Shown here piece by piece: positions 10,699-20,761 of a stretch of 64,000 nt of DNA. Each line of letters opens with the position of its first letter. Positions within the stretch are counted from its first letter, which is position 1. This stretch comes from Capitella teleta (lineage: Eukaryota; Annelida; Polychaeta; Capitellidae). The DNA is taken from contig KB308870.1 in the NCBI GenBank assembly GCA_000328365.1, forward strand, positions 28,570-92,569, in the 5' to 3' direction. The position numbers and the translations under genes are program-made. The notes beneath the pieces are model-generated. The model saw only the letters and a list, made by a program, of their open reading frames with translations, did no database searches and was not told where the DNA came from.

Positions 10699-11493
10699 AT
10701 GGCCAACGTAGCATGCAACCGTCACAGCCGGCGCCGTCCAGCCACTCCTTACTCGGGGGTCAGTAGCCATCACAGAGACGCCATTCGGATCCTGCAGCAC
10801 TCCAGGGCCTCCACCTCCCTCGCCCCCTCGACCTGTGACCTCAGCTCATGCAGTCTCCGCTCGCAGACCCCTCGAGGCCGACGCCCTCGTCTCGGCGTCT
10901 CCAGCTTCAACACCACGCCGATTCGACTCTCCTCCAGCCAGGGATCTCTCGAATCAACCTCGTCCTCTAACAGCTCCTCCAACCCGGTGCCCTTCCTGTG
11001 TGCCACGATTTCCCTCTCAGCCACTGGCCTGTCACTCCCAGAAGACGCGCCACCTGCAGCACCCTCTTGCCCTCCCCTCCGTCGCGTTCCACGCACCGGA
11101 ACGTGCCGGCGCCCTCAGCCGTACCGTCCCTCTCCGTACTCAGCGACGTCCGTCAGCCTCGCCTCCAGTCAGCTGTCCGATATGGCGCCGGATGAACACC
11201 GTTGCGTAGCAACGCCTTCCTGCGTCATCTGCGTCTCGGAGCTCCCCGCCAACACAGCCGACGATAGGATCCGCGCTTGGCTCTCTGATTCCCCTCGTCA
11301 TTCATCCACCAACCCCTTGTCCTGCTTCGGTCGTCGACGTCGTCATCCCTCTGATGACGTGGAGTCCTCGGCGGCTGTGATGCAGAGCGTTCAGTGCAAG
11401 AAGCTGAAATCGAAAAGAATGGCGGCAGCTCGCAAGCGAACCATCACTCGACGTGTCCTTCGCTTTATGGGCATCGTCGAAATGGCTGATTGA
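10699..11493 (+). CDS. unrecognised Ser/Pro/Arg-rich protein, 264 aa
   Basis: The start is the first ATG of the exon, one base after the acceptor and in the good context AGAATGG. The TGA is at 11491-11493. The protein is rich in Ser, Pro, Arg and Cys and looks disordered over most of its length, with a serine run near residues 85-100. The C-terminal 50 residues are more structured-looking and strongly basic: FGRRRRHPSDDVES, then CKKLKSKRMAAARKRTITRR, a likely nuclear localisation or nucleic-acid contact region, ending RFMGIVEMAD. There are no membrane segments or signal peptide. The exon is far richer in G+C than its surroundings, which partly explains overlapping ORFs in other frames (10835-11209 +, 10770-11096 -). 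The promoter layout resembles a short inducible regulatory gene, but I do not recognise the family and assign no function. Confidence 0.6.
   Translation: MANVACNRHSRRRPATPYSGVSSHHRDAIRILQHSRASTSLAPSTCDLSSCSLRSQTPRGRRPRLGVSSFNTTPIRLSSSQGSLESTSSSNSSSNPVPFLCATISLSATGLSLPEDAPPAAPSCPPLRRVPRTGTCRRPQPYRPSPYSATSVSLASSQLSDMAPDEHRCVATPSCVICVSELPANTADDRIRAWLSDSPRHSSTNPLSCFGRRRRHPSDDVESSAAVMQSVQCKKLKSKRMAAARKRTITRRVLRFMGIVEMAD
11201..11213. promoter_or_regulatory. RFX X-box-like palindrome inside the coding exon
   Basis: GTTGC-GTA-GCAAC is a perfect inverted repeat resembling RFX X-boxes. It lies within the 264-residue reading frame, so it may be coding coincidence. Confidence 0.35.
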
Positions 11494-11822
11494 ACACATA
11501 TTGTGTGCGCTACCCCAGCGCCCCAATATACTCACACGACTCCGTGCTTCCTCCTCCTGTTGCAGGACACCAACCTCTTGTTTTGTTTGACACATTAAAG
11601 AAAAACCCCCAAAACGGCCTCTCTTTTATTACGGTGTCAAAGATCTTGCCCTGTGTCTATTTGTAAAGTTATGAATTGATTCGCTAGGTTACTTTTTTTT
11701 GCGATTCGCTTTGTACGCCGATCAATTCGGCACATGCATCAATATAATGAAACGACACGTGTGCGTCTAATTTCGCGCCAGCGGGAAAGTGATGTAACGT
11801 TATGATGTTTGTCTTGGAAAGC

Positions 11823-11828
11823 AATAAA
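11823..11828 (+). terminator. poly(A) signal of the 10.3 kb gene
   Basis: AATAAA is followed within about 25 bases by a GT/T-rich stretch (ttatgattgtactgtattgc), the usual downstream element. Confidence 0.55.
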
Positions 11829-12331
11829 AATACGTTATGATTGTACTGTATTGCACTCATTTGGTGTATTATTCATAACGCCTCTTTTGAAGTTTGAAGT
11901 TCACTCGTCTGTCGCTGTCGATTATTTCTTTTCGTGTCATAGAAACACGCGCATTGAGACAACTGCATGCAATGACGTCATATGATTAACTTTTTCTCTG
12001 TTCTTGGGGGAGGGACTAAATTTAAAGGTTAAATGAAACATAAAAGTATTATATTTCTGGGCCTGTGGAAATGAGGAACACTGAATATGATGTGTACCTT
12101 ATTAGGTATACCCCTCTGCTAAGTTAGTGGTCGCTGTTTTATGTTACGATGAAATGAAGAGGCTTTTAGCTCAGTGCTATAATTACGCATTAGACCCTCG
12201 AACAAAACCTCTTAAATCAGAGGAACAGTCGGCGCACAAGTCTTCAACCCACAGAGGATGACTCACAAATTGCATCAAAGCAACAATGATTTGCGCTAAA
12301 TCAGCTTGTTCACGAATCAAATCACATCGTC

Positions 12332-12359
12332 ACATCAAGTGATTTACATCAAGTGATTT
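12332..12359. repeat. 14 bp tandem pair
   Basis: acatcaagtgattt occurs twice in a row, identical. Confidence 0.85.
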
Positions 12360-13089
12360 ACAATCAATGTAATGGTCATCAGAATTGTTTTGATAAACGT
12401 TGTTTTCGTCCTTGAGCAAATTCTTTGTGGGATATTTGCTCTTGATCAGAGGACGCAGGGTATGGCATTTCAAGGTCTCGTTAACACAGCGCAAGGCCAT
12501 AAGTTGATCCTGCTTTTGGCTTTGTGAGGTTAACAATGATAAACATATAAGGGGTTAATACCCTGTGCGAATTCATTAATCACATTATAATTTATCACAT
12601 ATTCACGGGTTACATGTACTTGAAATTGCAGCATTTCTTCACGGTTTCATTATCATCATCTGAGCATGTTTACCTTCAGCACGTGGGACATTTAGGGCGT
12701 ATAAAGGAAGAATAATTGGTCTTCATCTGTGGTTAGGGTATCTAACATTTCTTGTTATCTGTCCCGGACATTTGTGAGGGGCTGGCATTGAGAGATGACG
12801 TGCATGATATCGACAGAAGAATGAGGCCAACTGCCGCAACCAACTTTGATAAGAGCAACAACAAGACGGACGCTGATGCATGGAGAAGGATTTCGTGGTA
12901 ATCAATTAACGATCGAATCGGCTTGTAGTAGACTTAGAGAGGAATGTGTTCGGTTAAATATTATGGGTTATTAGATGGGTGTTCATGGGACGGGTTCTTG
13001 CTACTCACCCATGTCATAAAGGTTTAAACAAGTACTACCCGCATGTGCTGATATATATATTATATCCAATCGAACCAACTGGTTTACTC

Positions 13090-13117
13090 TGATATCAGCA
13101 CAGTGATATCAGCACAG
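13090..13117. repeat. 14 bp tandem pair
   Basis: tgatatcagcacag occurs twice in a row, identical. Confidence 0.85.
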
Positions 13118-13193
13118 TCACTTGTTGTTCCGATAAAAAGGTCGACACGATTGCATGCTTTCCGATCGTTTTGTTATTGTTATATATTTTATT

Positions 13194-13214
13194 ATTAATT
13201 AATTAATTAATTAA
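13194..13214. repeat. AATT tetranucleotide microsatellite
   Basis: About five TTAA/AATT units in a row. Confidence 0.8.
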
Positions 13215-14878
13215 TGCGGATTCTGACAGCATTGAGGGATAAATACCATGCTGTACATATAAGTTATAACATTTATTGTACTTGGCACAAAACTATTTAT
13301 TATGATTTTCTTGTTATGACCAATGCGCTTACAAGCAGGTATTCTTTTAAAGTGCGGTGGAAGACCCAAATTTTCAAAGTATTGGTGATAATAATGGATG
13401 CATTGAATTGCAAAGCTGTCTCCACGATGATGGAATAAATTAATTATTACCACATGAGATTTACACGTTGATGACGTCAGTCAACCACCAGTAGGGGGAG
13501 GCTAGTAGAATGCCCTTGGGGTATTTTGGTCTGCAGCAATGAGCGACCTGGAAGCAAGACGTCGATGTCTGTTCACTTGGCCGATGGCGTCTGTCCTTTC
13601 CGATGAGTGCCACCCGGAGCGTCATCGGACACTGACCCCATTCAATGTCGTCACCGAGAGGAGGGATTTGGAGCAGTTGACCCATATTCCATGTGGGTTG
13701 AAGTTGCGGCCAGTCGTTTTGTCCATTCGCTAACTTAATTGTGACCACCGCCATTTGCCAAACTCACTTCACCCCTCCCTCCCTTTTGGCTCATATTCTA
13801 GAGGGGTTGCTGTAGAGTACTTTATTTTCGCGGAATTTCGAATCATCCTTGTTGATTCCGCGAAATCCAATGTCGGTCGTGATAGTGAAGATTGCTTTTT
13901 ATCGTGAAAATATTGTGTCCTATAATATAGCGGACCGCAAAAGCAAATTCACAGGAAATAGAAAATGCACTGCAGGGATCTACCCAACATAAAATTAAGC
14001 AATAATGTGTTTAAAAATACGAAAACAAAAAACGAGCCCCCACCCCCTATACATGTATCTATACATGAACGGCTGTTGACTAATGGTCTTATAACTAGGC
14101 AGAAGCACAGATCCATAATGGACACGTCACAAAAATATCACGAAAGCCGAATTAAGACGTCCTTCACCCGGAGCTATAGATTACCCAGAGTAACCAGAAA
14201 TGCTGCTTACGTGCAAATATGACGTAAGAGCAATTCTTTGCTTGGTATTTGGGGCCAATACGTATTGGGTTCGTATCCCCAATACTCATTATCACAAGCG
14301 ATGCAGGTCAAACCCGTCAACAGGTCCTCCACGAACAGGTAGAAAATTGGTAAAATTTTGATTAAACATTCCTAGATGTCATAGAACAGGGTATTTTTCG
14401 CCAACTCACACATGCAATCGATACTACTGTGAGTCGAGTTCTTAATGCGATCAAAGGCGTTTGCAGTGGTAGTAATTTTATGTTATTAGCAATATGACTC
14501 ATACGCTTGGATTGCCCTCGAGATCCATCTCAATGTAGTTGTTTCAACATCAGGTGCGTTATGATATACAGGGTGGCGAAATTGCTGGTGATCAAATCAA
14601 AGACGGAAATTTTACGCCAAGAAGAAATAATCAAGGCTTTAAACTTCGGTTTAAAACTACTATATAAACCAATTGAATATCGCTAGTGTAAATATCCCGT
14701 CTTTAGTCTCCTTTAGAATTGCGATTTAAAAAAGTCATTAAACTATAACTTGTTGCTTCAATAACCCCTCCCCCCATGCCATGTAAAATTCTTGTTTGCG
14801 CCGAATCAATTGGCAGCGAGCGGAATTGGCGATGAATCGATGTCCTGTAGAAATCAACAGGTTTCACACACAAAGTAG

Positions 14879-14901
14879 TGACGTCACATAATGAATATTC
14901 A
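14879..14901 (+). promoter_or_regulatory. CRE plus TGAATATTCA cassette, left arm
   Basis: TGACGTCA (14879-14886) is followed five bases later by TGAATATTCA (14892-14901). Both are perfect palindromes. The same cassette is in the right arm. It lies about 165 bases upstream of the left micro-ORF ATG. Confidence 0.5.
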
Positions 14902-15065
14902 TTATTCAAATTACCTGCATATCAACTTCCGTTTTCCGCTGATTCAAAATTTCAGTTTGTGCTCATATCGGCGACTCTGACTTGGTTCTTCTACACTTCT
15001 TGTATTTTCTGACTTACTCCTTTTGGAAATCATCTATTCCTCTGGGAATCACCGATTCTTGTGAA

Positions 15066-15483
15066 ATGGCTCTTATTCGACGCGCGAGAGAAAGCATCTG
15101 GAAGGTGGGCGAATTTATTTCATGTTATTTTTATTTATAATTATATACATTTTTTTTTTTTCGTGATTTATTCATTTTGCTTTCTTTATTGTCTATGGAG
15201 GAGGGAGGGGGTGTGGGTGCTGAAGCATAGGCACTATAATATTCCATGAATGATTATGAACTGAACTGAAGAATTACAATCAGCTTATTTATATATATAT
15301 GTTACTATTATTACCTAGTAACTTGAAAACTAATGACCCTAATTTTATAAATAACAAATGCTAAAATTGTAATGTGAAACCTTTTATGATTGATCACAGG
15401 ATGCAGGAGTGGAGTTTGACGTCCATCCTCTAGCTCAGCCAACTGGAGGAAGAGACAGTGGAGCAAGTATTAACATCAATTGA
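15066..15483 (+). CDS. predicted two-exon micro-gene, left copy (40 aa)
   Basis: Exon pieces 15066-15104 and 15400-15483 join in phase 0: 13 codons from ATG, donor AAG/gtgggc, acceptor gatcacag/GATGC, then 27 codons and TGA. The product starts MALIRRARESIWK and continues DAGVEFDVHPLAQPTGG. The frame stays open upstream of the ATG to about 14943 (including WKSSIPL, also found in the other copy), so the true start could be further 5'. There is no signal peptide or membrane segment and I do not recognise the family. Support comes from the right-arm copy, which keeps the splice sites, frame and stop. Whether it is translated is unknown; it could also be a conserved piece of a longer non-coding transcript. 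Confidence 0.4.
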
Positions 15484-16164
15484 GCCATCGTCCCCCGCTC
15501 ATCCACCAAAGCTGTCATTTGTGCAAATGGTCAGAGGAAAGACACGATGAAGCAGGTGAGCAGCAATTAGTACCCACTCGCATACATTGATTTCTCTCCA
15601 TCTCTTTCAGGTGGGTGGTCACTCGCATGCTGATGGGAACAGCAAAAGGAGCACTCCAGTTCACCATAGTAAAACGGAGATTAATTTCATTTCCACAAAC
15701 GAACTTTGTGCTGATTTAACGTTTGTTTCTGGCTTATGTATGTTTGCAAGCACTATTAAACTTTAGTACGCTTTTATCTTGTGTTTTTCTTCTCAGCAAT
15801 CAATGCAAGTCTATTCATTTTAATTGCCATTGCTGAAAAAAAGCTATACAAAATTTTACGAATATACCATTTTCATTTTATTTCATTTGATTTATTCCAT
15901 TATACAATATCCAAATATAATTATACTATAGAAACAGGATGAAATAGAATTAATATGTAAGGCTGGATTACATTAATTTACCAAATAAATGGAAACAAGA
16001 GTATTTAATTAAATGAGACAAGACTAAATCGATCACTCCTGTGACGCAATTTGTGGGTGATACTGTTTGCCTTTCATATATTAATGCGATCCCTCACGGT
16101 GATGAGCATGTTTCTGAAAAAGATAAAAACTTAATCTTAATACATGCTTCACTATTCTTCATAC

Positions 16165-16284
16165 CTTGTGGCTTGGCAGTGAAGAGGATCAACTGCAGGC
16201 AGCTCCAATGACTCTTTCTCTCAACCACTCAAAGAAGTCATGCCCCATTTCTTGCAGTTTCTTAGTTGCCTTCGGCATTTTGAT
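16165..16284 (-). other. exon-like segment with a 29-codon ORF
   Basis: On the minus strand an acceptor (tttttacag) precedes 16284 and a donor (CACAAG/gtatga) follows 16165, giving a 120 bp internal exon. An ATG seven bases in opens 29 codons to TGA (16278-16189): MPKATKKLQEMGHDFFEWLR and nine further residues. It points the same way as the right-arm micro-gene and lies downstream of it across the N gap, so it may be a 3' exon of that transcript. I do not recognise it. Confidence 0.3.
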
Positions 16285-16332
16285 CTGTAAAAATTATCTC
16301 AATTATTATGAGATGTCCAAAGGCTAGCAATC

Positions 16333-16382
16333 NNNNNNNNNNNNNNNNNNNNNNNNNNNNNNNNNNNNNNNNNNNNNNNNNN
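16333..16382. other. assembly gap (50 N)
   Basis: A run of 50 N inside the palindrome spacer. The true length is unknown. Confidence 0.98.
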
Positions 16383-16628
16383 TAGATGTCCAGAGGCAAT
16401 GAAGGAGGCACTCTTGTTGGTAAGGTTTTTGTTAGAAAGTCTTTTGGTGTTTTTCTTTTAACGCTCTTTTTGTTCCCATCTGCATACGAGTGATCACTAA
16501 CCTGAATGAGAGGGAGAGAAATCAGTGTATATGAGTGGATATTAATTGCTGCTCACTTGCCTCATCGTGTCTTTCCTCTGCCTACTTGAGCAAATTACAG
16601 TTTTGGTGAATGGGCGAGAGACGATGGC

Positions 16629-17081
16629 TCAACCGCTGTTAATACTTGCTCCACTGCCTCTTCCTCCGGTTGACTGAGCTAAAGAATGGACATCAAACTC
16701 CACTCCTGCATCCTGTGATTTATCATCAAAAAAGGTTTCACATTACGATTTAAGCATTTGTTATTTATAAAATTAGGGTCATTATTCATTAATTTTCAAG
16801 TTATTGAGTAATAAATAAATAAGCTGATAGTAATTCATCAGTTTTCTCTTTAGTTCATGATCATTCATCACATATTTTATGGAATATTATATGTAGTGCA
16901 TATCCTTCGGCACCCCGTCCCTCCTCCATAGATAATTAAGAAAGCAAATAAAAAAATATAAATCATGAGAAAATAAATAAAAATTATATAAAAATAACTT
17001 TAAACAGGGAATAAATTCACCCACCTTCCAGATTCTTTTTCTCACGCGCCGAATAAGAGCCTTTTTGGAGAAGGAATCCAT
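16629..17081 (-). CDS. predicted two-exon micro-gene, right copy (46 aa)
   Basis: Minus-strand pieces 17081-17025 and 16712-16629 join in phase 0 (AAG/gtgggt ... aatcacag/GATGC). The product starts MDSFSKKALIRRVRKRIWK and continues DAGVEFDVHSLAQSTGG, ending in TGA. Exon 2 has 22 of 27 residues identical to the left copy. Among its eight codon differences, three are silent and none is an indel or a stop. The ATG is six codons upstream of the left copy's start, after a small length change. The family is not recognised. The same inward-pointing arrangement and promoter as the left copy suggest two convergent paralogues made by an inverted duplication. Confidence 0.4.
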
Positions 17082-17273
17082 GAATTTCAGAGGAATAGAT
17101 GATTTCCAAATGGAGTGATAAAACAGCAAGAACCTTAGTAATTAAAAAAATACAAGAAGTGTAGAAGAACCAAGTCAGAGTCAAAGATGTATAGATGATG
17201 TGAGCACAAACTGAAATTTTGAATCAGCGGAAAACGGAAGTTGATCCTGTTGATATGCAGGTAATTTGAATAA

Positions 17274-17296
17274 TGAATATTCATTATGTGACGTCA
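17274..17296 (-). promoter_or_regulatory. CRE plus TGAATATTCA cassette, right arm
   Basis: TGAATATTCA (17274-17283) and TGACGTCA (17289-17296) repeat the left-arm cassette with the same spacing. About 60 bases around it are base-for-base identical in the two arms. Confidence 0.5.
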
Positions 17297-17376
17297 CTAC
17301 TTTGTGTGTAAAAAATGTTGATTTCTACAGGACATCGATTCATCGCCAATTCCGCTCGCTGCAATCAATTGCGTCG

Positions 17377-17970
17377 AAGGAATAGAATTAATATCATGCT
17401 ATTATATGTAATTATTACTCAAACACATCTATGGATACATGTACTGTGATGTAAACACTTTTGTTTTCATAATGCTCAAGATAATTTTATTCGTATTCTT
17501 AGTAAGGTTGAGTCTTCGAGTGAGATGTAAGAAAGGTGTAAGGGCCTTCCCTCTCTCTCTCCTCTTGTTAAAAACCCGAACTAAGATAGGGTATATTACG
17601 TAATATCTCTTTAACCATGTCATAAACGCGCTTATGCATCACATCAGAACAGACTGATTAGTACATCTTAAGGCTGTCTTTCTACGAAACCATTTCCCAG
17701 AATAAATCAAGATAGAGTCGTCAGAAAGGCTTCTTTGAGATACTGTCATTTGGTGATTTTCTATCGCACACGTAATGTATGCGTAACGTACGCGTTAATC
17801 TCCACAGCATTGTGTAATCTCTGCAATGACCAAAGAACATCTTTTACCAGGCATCATGTAAGCAATACACGTAGAACTAATCTCGAATTGGTGGTCGTTT
17901 ACTTTATTCAGAACAAACCCATTCTTTTAACTACCAATAATTCAAGATACACCTCCAATGATTCAAAATA
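17377..17970. other. intergenic, nothing recognised
   Basis: No supported gene or repeat between the palindrome and the Tigger-like element. Confidence 0.5.
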
Positions 17971-19263
17971 AAACGGTAAAATTTCGATGTGTCGAACATC
18001 CGTCCCTCGAATGTCTCTCTGTGTCGAAGTTTTTTCGAAGTCCCGACGATTCTCCTATTCTTTACTATTAGCATTAACATCTGTCCCTAGAAAGTCTCAT
18101 TCTCGAATTTATCCCTGTGTCGAAGTGTTTTCTGTGTCCCCGAGGCATATTTTCGATCTATAGCTCGAAGTCGAACATTTCTATAAGCATATTTCTCAGG
18201 TTGGTTACTTCAAAGAGAGTTAGGCACAGTTAAATTGCTTACAAAGCATCAAAACATCCCCGCCCCACAAAGCAGTCGGCAGGCAGCCTTTATCTCTCCT
18301 ATGTTTAAGCCGCGACCAAAGCGGAGCTGACTCGAAAGATCAACGGACCGTGGATCTCAACTAAGCTATAAGGCATTGTTGTTGGTGTATTTGTGATGAT
18401 CTGATGAATGACCGACAAAAGACCGCGACCAGAGCTTGGCTGACTCCTAAAATCAATAGACCGTGGATCTCAACTAAGCTAAAAGGTATTGTTGTTGGTG
18501 TATTTGCGGGGAGGGAAATGAATGTCCGAAAGAGGGTAATTAATTGATAATAAATTATCAAGTCTTTCTCTTTCTTCCTTCCCTCCTTTGCTCTGCCCGC
18601 TGCCTTCTGCGATGTTTGAGTGCGGAATTCGAGCGATTTGTCCTGTTTTTTGATCCAAAAGTGTGGGCCTCTTTTTTGGCCAATACATTGTGCGTGGCGC
18701 ACCTTTCCACTGCCTGAGGTAGAGGTCTTCCCTCGGAGGCTGAGGCTCTGCTGGCTGCTTCTTCCTCTTAGGAGTGATGGGCGATGCCAGAGGTGGAGTC
18801 TCGGTTGCCGTGGATGGGCTCGGTTTAGAGTGTTTATGCGAGAAACAGTATAAATCAAACGACCACCAGTCTTCAGCATCAGATCTCGCACCGTGCTCGT
18901 ACCCAGGTAAAAGCGAGTAAAGTTCGCCTCACCACCAACCTTCAGCATATCATTAGTTCATCAGCATCGCTATGGCTACAAAACGCAAGCTCGACGTAAA
19001 GACAGTATCCTTTTTCCCCCGACTTCCACGATCATATTTTCACCTTTTGACATTACTTTTTGATTCATATTTTTTAATTACAGTTTCAATCACAGGATCA
19101 TAGCCTCTCATAGTTTATAAGTGCGTAACGCATTTCATCAATCATAACGTCAAAACACGGTTTGAAATCATAACGGTCATATCATAACGGCCTCGATCCG
19201 TCCGTCGAAGTATCCCTAAGTCGAAATATTTGAGCTAACCCCACGAACTTCGAGGCTTTACTG
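17971..19263 (+). mobile_element. Tigger/pogo-like DNA transposon remnant
   Basis: The right end reads, on the minus strand, CAGTAAAGCCTCGAAGTTCG next to a TA dinucleotide, as expected for a Tc1/mariner-superfamily pogo/Tigger terminus (ends near 19263). The left end (from about 17971, CGGTAAAATTTCGATGTGTCG) is a degraded match in the opposite sense. On the + strand 18972 opens with MATKRKLDVKT, like the N-terminus of Tigger/CENP-B-type transposases, but no full transposase follows. The interior contains an imperfect 84 bp tandem pair (18310-18393 and 18423-18506). The long minus-strand ORF at 18361-18948 matches nothing I recognise. It is best read as an internally deleted, non-autonomous copy; the left boundary is uncertain. 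Confidence 0.45.
18310..18506. repeat. imperfect tandem duplication, period about 113 bp
   Basis: CCGCGACCA...GACCGTGGATCTCAACTAAGCTA...TTGTTGTTGGTGTATTTG occurs at 18310-18393 and again at 18423-18506 with a few substitutions. Confidence 0.8.
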
Positions 19264-20761
19264 TATATCATTTCTGATTCCCTACATTGCTCCTAACTTC
19301 GTTGTCTCGGACCACGTGACCATATGCACCCAGGGTCGATCCCCCCTACCCGATGACCTCTATTTTATCTTTCTCGACATCTCAATGAGCCTCTGAGGTC
19401 AAGGGTCGTCAAGTGATCAGCTTGTCAGATGGATATAAATGACAGCATTATATGGAGTGAGCTGATCCTTGATCAGGACCACAGGATGCGAGTCTTGGAT
19501 CATCGTTATTTGATGCATGGGTCGCGAGGGAATTCGCAACAACAAAGAATCCCATTCCCTCTCCCCTGTATACAACCACATGAATGATGAATACGCTACT
19601 TCTAGGGTTTTCATACAAGAAATTGTGAGCCAAGGATCACATCTAATGTTTGTCTATCTTGTAGGCTTACATTGTCCTGCTATATATAACTTTAATGTAA
19701 GTAAGGAATACGTAGAACTCTACAAAGTAACTGGTGCATGTAAGCTGCTGTCTTCTTCATGTCTGCGATGCGTGAGATATATTACAGGCCTACGCAATTC
19801 TACAACTATAGTAACTGTTGCAAAGCTGCATCGATTATTGAGGAATATACATGCAATACACTAATCACAATCTGTATATAAGATAATAATAGTGTATTGT
19901 CTGGAGGTTGCAGATTGGAAACGCGAAAACCGAAAACTGTGAAATTGGTCAAAATTTGCACAAATCTTTGTCATATGAGCCAATGAGACCGACCGGTTTT
20001 TGAGTACCCCTTGCTGAGATGCGGGCGGATTGAACCTTTACGTATCAATCATTTAGCCGTCCATTGCCCAATCATTATCAATGATTGATAATAACCAAAA
20101 GCCTGATCGATTGGCCTCAATTGAAGACTTAAGCAGCAGCAATGTTTTCCTTAATTTTTGCTAATATTTTTTACCTGTGTGCGTGGTTCGAATTAGCTTT
20201 GAAGATATTTCTCTAATCACCTTGCAATCCACGTGGAGTGAGAGAGAATGGACATGAGACCACCGCTGGGTCTGCTAGCGGTATACTCCTAAAACGATAG
20301 CATAAAATGAGTTCCAGAACTCGATGCCAAATTGCAACTACCTATAATTTATTATGTCACTACATTGCCAGCATTAAAAAAAAAACAAAACAAAAAAAAA
20401 ACATGAAAATTCAGGAGTAACCGCTGCATGCATTGCACTTCCCCAAGGAGAGGCATGCATGTCTGACCACATACATTGGCCATGCATACCATAGATATGG
20501 AGAATTAGAGATTAGCTTGTATTATAAACAAGATAGGACACCGGCCGATCCCCCATTGCGAGAAAATGATCATGGCATGTCGCCTAAGTGAGTGACTCAA
20601 AGTTTAGCACGAATTATAAAATACATGTCTACCCGACATAAAATGCATACTATAATGTGAGCAAAATACAGAAATATAAAACTGAGCGCAAATTTGTTAA
20701 CATATTACATGTACTGAGATTGTCTATACGTTTACTTGCTGCTCAGTGACGGGAGATCAAA
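19264..20761. other. intergenic, nothing recognised
   Basis: Two A-rich tracts lie near 20375-20402. The 115-codon ORF at 19517-19864 has no recognisable content. Confidence 0.5.

Larger units (their letters stand above)
10290..11850 (+). other. transcription unit of the 10.3 kb gene (two exons, one 5'UTR intron)
   Basis: Exon 1 runs from about 10290 to 10362 or 10366 and is non-coding; donor aggttg or gttg/gtaaat. Exon 2 starts at 10698 after ttcccttgcag, one base before the ATG. The ORF ends at 11493, and AATAAA at 11823-11828 gives a 3'UTR of about 350 bases. The reading frame at 10388-10648 lies inside the intron and is not a separate gene. Confidence 0.55.
11850..14801. other. intergenic, no supported gene
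   Basis: It holds two perfect 14 bp tandem pairs (12332-12359 and 13090-13117), an AATT tetranucleotide run (13194-13214), two CRE palindromes (11973-11980 and 13472-13479) and a 14 bp palindrome ccaatacgtattgg (14255-14268). The ORFs here are short and unconvincing. Confidence 0.6.
14802..15652 (+). repeat. left arm of a 2.6 kb inverted duplication
   Basis: The arm matches the reverse complement of 16464-17376 over almost its whole length. Order in the arm: outer sequence with GCAGCGAGCGGAATTGGCG, a CRE (14879-14886), TGAATATTCA (14892-14901), a two-exon micro-ORF, a short intron-like segment (gtgagc to ctctttcag) and a block ending GGGAACAGCAAAAGGAGC. Identity is very high at the outer promoter part and lower, with indels, in the intron. 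No clear target-site duplication is visible at the outer edges. Confidence 0.85.
15653..16463. other. spacer of the inverted duplication, with an assembly gap
   Basis: This AT-rich spacer lies between the arms. It includes a 50-base N gap at 16333-16382. Just outside each side of the gap is a near-identical motif (AGATGTCCAAAGGC left, AGATGTCCAGAGGC right), so the gap may hide a collapsed direct repeat. A minus-strand exon-like segment lies at 16165-16284. Confidence 0.7.
16464..17376 (-). repeat. right arm of the 2.6 kb inverted duplication
   Basis: Reverse complement of 14802-15652, with small insertions: about 9 bp after the promoter cassette, about 30 bp before the first coding exon, and several in the intron. 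The outer end reads CCGCTCGCTGCAATCAATTG and the inner end CTCTTTTTGTTCCCATCTGC. Confidence 0.85.

Noticed and set aside
10770-11209. Overlapping ORFs in the 10.7 kb exon (both strands)
   Set aside because: Local GC richness removes stops in several frames; only the frame beginning after the acceptor fits the gene structure.
14255-14268. 14 bp palindrome ccaatacgtattgg
   Set aside because: Perfect but short, with no matching context; listed only as part of the intergenic stretch.
18361-18948. 195-codon minus-strand ORF
   Set aside because: Crosses the tandem duplication and the + strand transposase start of the Tigger-like element; no family match.
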